Shown: positions 56,247 through 64,000 of the stretch, one piece after another
Position numbering within the stretch: position 1 is the stretch's first letter
Layout: each line of letters begins with the position of its first letter
NCBI GenBank assembly: GCA_905221605.1
Contig: CAJNDS010002280.1
Location: forward strand, 62,001-126,000
Length of the DNA stretch: 64,000 bases
From: Symbiodinium natans
Lineage: Eukaryota; Sar; Dinophyceae; Suessiales; Symbiodiniaceae
Direction of reading: 5' to 3'
Notes under the pieces: generated by a model
Told to the model about the DNA's origin: nothing
What the model saw: the letters and a program-made list of their open reading frames with translations, nothing else
Database searches by the model: none
Translations under genes and position numbers: made by a program

Positions 56247-56588
56247 CCACACACCCACACCCCCACACCCCCACACCCACACACCCACACACCCACACAC
56301 CCACACACCCACACACCCACACACGCACACACCCCACACACCCCACACACCCCACACACCCCACACACCCCACACACCCCACACACCCCACACACCCCAC
56401 ACACCCCACACACCCCACACACCCCACACACACACACACCACACACACCACACACACCACACACACCACACACACCACACACACCACACACACCACACAC
56501 ACCACACACACCACACACACACACACACACACCACACACACCACACACACCACACACACCACACACACCACACACACCACACACACCA

Positions 56589-56677
<89 letters not shown>

Positions 56678-57181
56678 ACACACACCACACACACCACACA
56701 CACCACACACACCACACACACCACACACACCACACACACCACACACACCACACACACCACACACACCACACACACCACACACACCACACACACCACACAC
56801 ACCACACACACCACACACACCACACACACCACACACACCACACACACCACACACACCACACACACCACACACACCACACACACCACACACACCACACACA
56901 CCACACACACCACACACACCACACACACCACACACACCACCACACACACACACACACACCACACACACCACACACACCACACACACCACACACACCACAC
57001 ACACCACACACACCACACACACCACACACACCACACACACCACACACACCACACACACCACACACACCACACACACCACACACACCACACACCACACACA
57101 CCACACACACCACACACACCACACACACCACACACACCACACACACCACACACACCACACACACCACACACACACACACAG
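56247..57181. repeat. CA-rich minisatellite, 8-, 9- and 2-base units
   Basis: About 935 bases. ACACACCC 8-mers come first, then ACCCCACAC 9-mers, then long runs of ACCACACAC 9-mers interrupted by pure (CA)n, for example 56598-56676. All six frames are open, so the long ORFs here are artefacts. Confidence 0.98.
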
Positions 57182-57351
57182 ACCCCGCAAAATCCTGTGT
57201 GAATGAGCCCTTCCCAAGCCTTCAAAGCTACACAGCGATGTTATGGACAGCTGCGGCCTCCCCGTTTCCGCGGCCGGAGGAGGAGCCGAGTGATTGAGGC
57301 AGCACAAGGCCGGTCTCCGTGCAGCCTCCCACATTGGAATGTTCCCCCCTT

Positions 57352-57418
57352 TAGACTAACAGTCCTTAATAGGCATGATAATGTGGGTACGATAATCCCT
57401 ATTCAGGACTGTTGGTCC
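57352..57418. mobile_element. MITE family D, copy 2
   Basis: AGACTAACAGTCCTTAATAG ... CTATTCAGGACTGTTGGTC; the centre GGGTACGATAATCCCTA matches copy 1. Confidence 0.85.
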
Positions 57419-57543
57419 CACAGTTTGCTTGTTCCCTCTCAGGCTTGGCTGCTGCTGCGTTTGCCGCGTCTGAGGATGACAGGCTTGGTCTACACACATC
57501 CCCAACCCCCTCGCAAAATCACGAAAAACATTCCCCTCACCCT

Positions 57544-57547
57544 CCCC

Positions 57548-57578
<31 letters not shown>

Positions 57579-57582
57579 AAAA
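57544..57582. repeat. poly-C/poly-A junction
   Basis: 25 C directly followed by 14 A. Confidence 0.97.
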
Positions 57583-58011
57583 CAAAGGAACCAAATAGGT
57601 CTCTCTTGCAATGGCCTTCTGCTTCTGCCAGGGATGCTGTTCTCACAGCCGGCACAATCTTGGTAACGCGCTGCGTGAACCTTATCACGCGCTCTGAAGC
57701 TTCTGTCACATGAACAGAGAAAAAACCACACAAGGCTCTGGAATCATATCTTCTGCTCGCCTGCTCCTGCTCATATTATTGGCCTCCGGAACCCTTCATC
57801 TTTGTGTCCCAACCTACTCGGGTCAGAACTGCAGATCAGGCATCAAAACCCCAAGGCAGTAGAAATGCACCATGAAGGCCGGCTTTAGGGTGGGTGCCGA
57901 GTCACACACGACGGTACACAACCATAGGTTTCCCAATCACCCCAGATAGCCCAAAACGGCAATAAAACCCAATTATTTTACTTCGAACGTCCCCACCTTA
58001 GCACTCCAGGG

Positions 58012-58172
58012 GGTTGCGGCTGAGGCACTGCAGGGAGTCTCTGGGGTTGGGCATTTCAGGGAGTTTCTGGGGTTGGGCACTCCAGGGAGTCTCTGGGGTT
58101 GGGCACTCCAGGGAGTGTCTGGGGTTGGGCACTCCAGAGAGTCTCTGGGGTTGGACACTCCCGAGGAGAAGA
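58012..58172. repeat. 26-base minisatellite
   Basis: Five to six copies of a 26-base unit, GGTTGGGCACTCCAGGGAGT then CTCTGG, with few changes. Confidence 0.93.
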
Positions 58173-59309
58173 GTTGAGTTTAAAATCCAACAATGCTGGT
58201 ATGACCTCCTGAAGACCCCAAACCAGAACCTCCCAAGTCCTTTCTGGACCCCGAAGCCATTTTGAGACATAGGGTGTTTTTTGGGGGGCTCTGCAGCAAA
58301 CGGGAGAAATAGCTTCGAACTCTCGAGTCTCAACACTCCGCCCACAAAACTCTCGCCTAGCATTTCCTCCAGAAGCCCCAGGTACCTTCCCAAAGCCTCA
58401 ACAAAAGGCACCAAGCCACAAATCTTCGAGCCACGCGGACTAGACTCGAAACACCACAACGCTCAAACAGCGCTCAAACAAACGCATTGTCCGAGCCAAG
58501 TGGACGCTACCAAGGGTTCGTCCGCCTGACCCTGGCTGCCACGTTCCTCGCTCTGGCTTCATGCGAAGACAAGGTCATGGTCTGAGTGTGGGGGAAAGGC
58601 TTTATAACGGTTTGCGATTTAAGGTTCATGAGGGTTTTAGGAATGCTTTGGATGTAGGTTTTGGGGGGTTCAGCCGTGTTCAGGCCAAAACGACCCTGCA
58701 GCCTGGGGCTTGGGGCTTGTGAGGTTGTTGCCTGCCACCCTTCCTTGGGCTGGGGCTTGTGACCGCACGCCTGAAAACCCCCCTACATGTGCCGGGTTGA
58801 GACTGAGGGAGTAAGAGGGTTGAATGGAGGCAAGTGTAGGCAACGGAGGGACCCAGAATGATGAGCGGCTTAGGGCTTCGGGTTCAGTGTGCAGGTCCCT
58901 TAGCTTACATCGGGAGGTCTGCGGATCTCGCCTCCTTGCGCTGAAACTCGGGCACAGGGAGGGGTCAAGGGTTCAGGATGTAAGGTTTCGCGGAGTGGAG
59001 AGCTTGAGATTGCGCTGGCGAAGTGCAACTCCACAGCTTCAGCAAGCATTGCCAAGATCCACTCCCCTCAAACTCGTGATCTGACGAGGGTTTATCGGTT
59101 TGGGGTTTATACTGCTAGTCAACCCTCAACCCTGAATGGTTGAGTGGTTGAATGCTTGCTCGACTGCTTTGCTTGAGGCTTGACTGATGACTTCGAGAAG
59201 GTCTAAAAACAAACATCCTAAAGCCACAAATGCCAGGGGACGTGGAAAATGGGACGATCTGCTCACCTATTTTGAGCCTCAGAAGGTATACAATTCGAGG
59301 CAGTTTGGA

Positions 59310-59384
59310 ACCCTCCTAAACCCTAAACCCTAAACCCTAAACCCTCAACCCTAAACCCCAACCCCTAAACCCTAAACCCTAATT
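59310..59384. repeat. interstitial telomere array (CCCTAAA)n
   Basis: About ten units with CCCTCAA and CCCCAA variants. Confidence 0.95.
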
Positions 59385-59464
59385 TGAATGTGTAGGCTGC
59401 CAAAAGTAGAAAGCTTGAGTCCGGGAACCCCCTTCTTTCGCCCTCGACACCACCCTGGCACGGC

Positions 59465-59506
59465 CTCGGCTGCACCGAATGGCAGGCTCTGCGTGGCCCC
59501 GCGCAC
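59465..59506 (-). CDS. exon candidate, unrecognised
   Basis: VRGATQSLPFGAAE between CAG|GTGCGC and GAG|GCCGTG; fits the pattern only. Confidence 0.3.
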
Positions 59507-59509
59507 CTG

Positions 59510-62340
59510 AGGCGAAACAGGGTTCCTAAACAACCTAATTCTATATCATGGGCTTCTTCAGGGGTAAGGTGGTTTAGGGGGTGCGCAGCCCTCCTGCGCG
59601 TGGCGCTGCGCGAAGACCAATCTAAGCTTTGGATGCGCTTGCACTTGACAATGTGCGATTCGCTAGATGGCTCCCTGCACTGACCAAGTCGGCAATGCTA
59701 CTTGTGAGCAGATTTTGGTGCACTTACTCCATTCACCACCTTCGTGGACGGAAATGTTGCCGCTGTGGGACGCACATGATGAATGGTCAGATCCCGGTGC
59801 TTGGCACGATGGCACGAGATGTATAGTCGAGGCTGGAATGGGGGTTTGCTGCTGACGGAGCACAGGCAGAAGAAATGCCGGCATGGATTGTTGAGGTCGA
59901 GTTTACGTGTGCGCGGGTTGCCCCAGACATCGAGTCTGATTCTTGCCTGCCTGTTGGAACTTCTCGGCTTTCTTAGCAAAGGTTTCGGGCTTTGCCTCTG
60001 CCAGTGCCAGATTGGAAGTGGTGCCTCGGTGTACTACCTAATTACAGTCGAAATCCGCTACTCCATGTGTTCAGCCTCTGCAGCCCGCCGGGCCGGGCTG
60101 GTAGACTACTTGTCTCTGGGTTTTAGGGTTTAGGGTTTAGGGCATACTGAGGTGGGCCGGACATTTTGTGCACTTCGAGGGAGGTGCGCACACCATTCGC
60201 AGAGTGTATTACGTTTCACAGGACCAATTCTGGATGTCAGATGGGATCGAGGACGCCGTATGATGAGAAGCCTGACAGGCGCTGGTGCGCGTTGGGCATC
60301 CTGGGGGGCAAGCTATGGCCGTCTTGCTGATTCGTCCTCTCTGTTAAAGGGCTTCATGAGCGATGGCACATAGTCGTCTTCATTCCGACAAAATGAAAGC
60401 CTGGCGGCGATTGACCATGTAGGAAGCTCCGGGCACGAGTTCGCCGGAAAGGTTGCTGGAAAAATGAAAGACGAACAAGAGGCTCGCAGCTTACGCTACT
60501 TCTAAGTACTCAGCATTGCCAGATGGTTTCAGACAGCCCGAGACTTCATCCTTTCAGGGAGCACGGAGAAGAGATCAGTTGAGATCTCTTTCGGTGGAGG
60601 TGCCCTCTTGCTCTGATGCAATGTCAGCCGGTCGTAGTTCCAGTTGACTTCCAAAGTACCATCCGGAGCTTCCCGTTGCACGTTGGTGCTTCGGGTGCAC
60701 TCGTGAACTTGCCCAGCAATCTCACCGCAAATGCTTTTAAAGCTCCATGAGCCGGGGTCTGAAGAGGATTGTGGACTTTGTGAGAACCAGTAGCCGGGTT
60801 TAAGGGTTTCGGGGTTTAGGGTTGGGGTCTAGAATTTGGATCCTCAAGTCCCGGCACCTAGCCCGAACCCCTGTATCTTCAAGGCCTCCAACCCAATTCC
60901 AAACCCCCAATGCCTAAAATTCCTGCAAGCCTTAAAGACATCCACATTCAGGCACGAGAACCGAAACACCCTAAACCCTAAACCCTAAACCGCAGAGAAC
61001 CGAAACTCCCCCCAGGCACAGATTTTGCAGCTTGCCAGGCCTCTGGTACAGTCGAAGGGGTGGCCACCGTCTCAGCCGTCGCTCGGCCCATGCGCCCTCG
61101 CCCACACGAGCTGGATAATGTTGGGGACGGAATAATTACTAGTGGGATTCTTTTGTGGCTCCTTTATAAGTATACTATAACGACCGCGCAACCCCTATTC
61201 AAATTGTCAAGGCCCTTGTAATCCTTGTAATTTTTTTAGCAAGTGTGACAGAGCTTTGGCTTGACCTTAGTTCTCTAGCCGCTGATTCGTGAGTCCTTTG
61301 TGAAGATCATGCTTGGGCACAACACACACACATACACCGCCTCCGGGTAGATGCATTTAGGGTTGGAAGTCGTGGCGGAACCATCGCAGTGCCTTCGAGT
61401 CGATGGTCCTCCCTCTCTGCCTTCTTCCTCGACTCCTCAAGGGTGCTTGCTGTAATTAAGTTGTAAGTTTGAACATCTAGGGTCGCTGAGGATCCAGAGT
61501 GAAATGACTGACTGAATGCAACTTAAAGAACACTAAATACTTCCCTGCTATTCAATACAAAAGCTCCCTTTCCTTCATCGCCGAACAACAACATGTGCAT
61601 ATGCAGCAAGTTGTACGTGTAGAGCTGCCACGTGACCCTCTGTTTATATTTCTTGAATGTTAGCAGATTCTGATGGACCTTAGAACACATATACATGGAA
61701 AGCACTTCAGCGACTAGCTCTCAAAAATATGAGTAACCCGCTCCAAAAGTTACAAATCGTAGAAAAATTGGTTCTCAACACAAAGATCTTTTGTGATTGC
61801 CCCAACAGTTCTTACATACATGCATACATGCACATGATCATGCTAGAAACGTGTATTCTCAAGACAACGGTCGTTAATGACCAAAAATCTCTCTCTCAGC
61901 ACAGCGGGCCCCAACTACGTAAAACACGATGAGGCCCAGCGACTTACATATGCGTCTACATTGGGACGCAACTATCAGTACTTCAAAGGTCTTGCTGAGG
62001 TTTCACGCAGAGATCTTTCCAGAGGCGGGGGCTCTCCAGAATCAATCAGCCCTTAGTAAACGAGACTGCGCACACTCCAACTTAACTTCTTTAGGTGCGT
62101 GAGGTCCCAATGTGCAAGCCTTGACACGCGACGCTGGACACCAGGGCAACTCCATAAAAGAAAGAGCAACATCGCCAAGGCCCGAAATCACAAAGAACAC
62201 ACGATCAAAAACCACGAAGACCAAAAGAAAGTCATACAAAAGGCGATGCAAACAACATTACCAAGCAACCAAGCAAGCCTCAACTATACCCAACATCCGA
62301 AACACTAATCCCGAACTGAACCTTCAGATCAATAGCCACA
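59510..62340. other. no gene supported
   Basis: Two short telomeric tracts (60118-60142, 60966-60992); otherwise unremarkable frames. The AT-rich portion at 61.5-62.0 kb holds no recognisable coding sequence. Confidence 0.45.
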
Positions 62341-62341
62341 T

Positions 62342-62442
62342 GGGGGCTTCCGAAATTAGGGGTACCTTATTGGGGTCCTTCTTATAAGGGGATCCTACTA
62401 TTTGGGGGTCTATATTAGGGGTCCCCTATTTTCGTAACCCCC
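62342..62442. mobile_element. MITE family C, copy 3
   Basis: 101 bases; GGGGGCTTCCGAAATTAGGG and CCCCTATTTTCGTAACCCCC are inverted repeats of each other. It reads as the reverse of copy 1 over its full length. Confidence 0.88.
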
Positions 62443-62465
62443 ACATCGTTGCACGAGCTGATCTC

Positions 62466-62516
62466 CTCAAGGTGCTGAAGTCTCTGCAGGCGCTCCATCT
62501 CTCTCACGATCTCGGC
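62466..62516 (-). CDS. coiled-coil exon candidate
   Basis: 17 codons, AEIVREMERLQRLQHLE, between AAG|GCCGAG and GAG|GAGATC. Clear heptad-like pattern. MITE copy C3 lies about 23 bases downstream in the sense direction. Confidence 0.55.
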
Positions 62517-62618
62517 CTTTCGGCTTTCGGGTTCTGGGCCAGGGTTCACAAGCTCTACACCCTGAACCCCAAATCTTGGACGCATAGTTGTCGAGGTTTA
62601 GGCTTTGAACAATGAATT

Positions 62619-62652
62619 CCCCCCCCCCCCCCCCAAAAAAAAAAAAAAAAAA
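62619..62652. repeat. poly-C/poly-A junction
   Basis: 16 C directly followed by 18 A. Confidence 0.97.
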
Positions 62653-63056
62653 TCACATTCTTGCTCCAAACCATTCAAAACACAAAGCTACACACGAATG
62701 CCAAAAAGCTCCAACCCCCTAAACGGCAACACCCTAATCCTCACAGGCCTGGCGCCCACACGCTAAGCCCGAAACAACTGAACTCGAAACTTTAACAAAC
62801 CTTAACAGCAAAGCTTCAACACTGCAATCCTAGACTCCCACGCGTAAACCACGCTTGCAAAGCAGTCCGTCTTCTCAACACTTCGACTCATGCGCGCCTA
62901 ACCCTGCAAATCTAACACACACACACACAAACACACCGAGACAGCAAGAAACTACATCCCAGGTCCGGGAGGACTTACGTGGTTCAAACAAAGTTCATGT
63001 GGACTTTAAGGCTTTTCGGTTTTCTGGGTGACTTGCATCAGTATCCAGCACGCGGC

Positions 63057-63098
63057 CTCGAACGCCTGGGCCTGCGCCCGCCGTGCATTTGATTCCGC
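63057..63098 (-). CDS. coiled-coil exon candidate
   Basis: 14 codons, AESNARRAQAQAFE, between GAG|GCGGAA and GAG|GCCGCG. Likely the same gene as the exons at 62.5 and 63.5 kb. Confidence 0.5.
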
Positions 63099-63139
63099 CT
63101 CGACGACAATCATGAAACACATGCAAGCAAAGCATGATA

Positions 63140-63195
63140 AATGTAGATATGTATATGTATATGTATAGGTATATGTATATGTATATGTATATACA
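63140..63195. repeat. (GTATAT)n microsatellite
   Basis: Hexamer GTATAT repeats with one GTATAG. Confidence 0.93.
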
Positions 63196-63419
63196 TTTTT
63201 AGAGATATAGATGGGCGAAGCCATCCTTTGTGTAACATGTTATGCAGGTATGGCTCATGCATAAACATATACATATTACATATACACATAGTTGCTCTAC
63301 AATGCCCGGAGCCGCGTTTAGGGTTCAGAGAGCTCAGGTTTAGGGTAAAGCACCTAACTGGCATGCATCCACCAGCAGCACCCTCACAAGAAAAACCGAT
63401 GCTCAAACCTAAACTGCCC

Positions 63420-63465
63420 TTTTAGGGTTTAGGGTTTAGGGTTTAGGGTTTAGGGTTTAGGGTCC
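63420..63465. repeat. interstitial telomere array (TTTAGGG)n
   Basis: Six perfect units, ending 4 bases from the coiled-coil exon candidate at 63.47 kb. Confidence 0.95.
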
Positions 63466-63468
63466 CGC

Positions 63469-63522
63469 CTTGTGCCGCTGCAGCTCGGCACCCAGGGACT
63501 CGACCTCCGCGCCAAGGAAGGC
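63469..63522 (-). CDS. coiled-coil exon candidate
   Basis: 18 codons, AFLGAEVESLGAELQRHK, between AAG|GCCTTC and AAG|GCGGGA. The following intron enters a telomeric array 6 bases later. Confidence 0.55.
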
Positions 63523-63554
63523 CTTCCAGGCCAAGCGAGCAACCAGCCAAAGCC

Positions 63555-63835
63555 TTCTCTCTCTCTCTCTCTCTCTCTCTCCCTTTTTGTATATATACAT
63601 ATATATATATGTATGTATATATATATAGATATCAATAGATATATATATATATATGCATGTATCTCTTTCTTTCTCACATCAAAATAAGAAAAACAAAAAA
63701 TCAAAATGCATGTATGTATATATGTATATGCATATACATATTCACATATAGGTCTATGCATCTATACATCATCATATTACCTCTACGTGTGTATGTATAC
63801 ATACACGTGTGTATATATATATATATATGCTCTAC
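63555..63835. repeat. (TC)n then (TA)n-rich simple sequence
   Basis: A pure (TC)n of about 27 bases at 63555-63581, followed by TATATA/TATGCA-rich sequence to about 63835. Confidence 0.93.
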
Positions 63836-64000
63836 AACGGATGCCTTGAGGATTTGCGTTGGGGGCCAACCACAACATCCCCAATCCCTCCTCCGTTGCT
63901 TCGTCGCTCTGGCGATGGAGCTTTACCTGTGCGGCAAGATTCGCCAGACTCATTATACAAAGGCTCTCCATTCCCAAACCTGCAACCCATAACCAAATAA

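Noticed and set aside
56065-57297. Open frames of 324-410 codons in several frames on both strands
   Set aside because: They are translations of the CA-rich minisatellite (Thr/His or Cys/Val repeats) and vanish outside it.
1-64000. Dinoflagellate spliced-leader relics, tRNA, rRNA or snRNA genes
   Set aside because: No match to the spliced-leader sequence and no recognisable RNA gene was seen by eye; small structured RNAs could have been missed.

Overview
The window looks like nuclear DNA of a dinoflagellate, most likely a Symbiodiniaceae/Suessiales-type species. Four things point there. Plant-type telomere words (TTTAGGG/CCCTAAA) are scattered throughout. One gene that can be reconstructed by eye uses mostly GC and GA splice donors with AG|G acceptors. 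There is a very long LINE-type retrotransposon whose polyprotein ends in a ubiquitin-specific-protease domain. Every part I can assign reads on the minus strand, as in the co-oriented gene blocks of dinoflagellates. The species cannot be fixed from sequence alone.

Two objects are well supported. (1) 8.1-17.4 kb, minus strand: a gene of about 19 small exons for an adenosine/adenine deaminase (PF00962, Aah1/Add type). No single open reading frame shows it. The exons appear in family order, join in phase, and carry all catalytic motifs. (2) 27.99-35.31 kb, minus strand: an apparently full-length LINE with a 2355-codon frame. Its order is AP-endonuclease-like domain, reverse transcriptase, four zinc knuckles/fingers, and a C-terminal deubiquitinase. 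A second, protein-like frame of about 319 codons overlaps it, and imperfect CAT/CAC microsatellite tracts flank it on both sides.

Layout. 0-0.24 kb is a telomere-repeat tract. 0.24-3.3 kb has no gene I can support. 3.4-6.2 kb has minus-strand coiled-coil exon candidates. 6.2-8.0 kb is unassigned. 8.1-17.4 kb is the deaminase gene; its introns hold MITE-like elements and telomeric arrays. 17.4-27.4 kb has microsatellites, decamer minisatellites, telomeric arrays and a few coiled-coil exon candidates. 27.45-27.68 kb has an exon candidate, followed by the LINE. 35.4-64 kb is mostly repeat-rich non-coding DNA with isolated exon candidates (one resembling a pseudouridine synthase), a 0.93 kb CA-rich minisatellite, C-tract/A-tract junctions, more MITEs, and coiled-coil exon candidates at 62.4-63.5 kb.

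The deaminase gene acts as an internal control for the rest. Its splice junctions follow ...G|GC/GA/GT ... AG|G, often with the same 4-7 bases at both junctions. Several of its introns carry TTTAGGG tracts shortly after the donor. The same rule (AG|G at both edges) was used to nominate the other exon candidates. Open frames alone are a poor guide here, because plausible peptides occur in several frames at once, so those candidates have low to moderate confidence.
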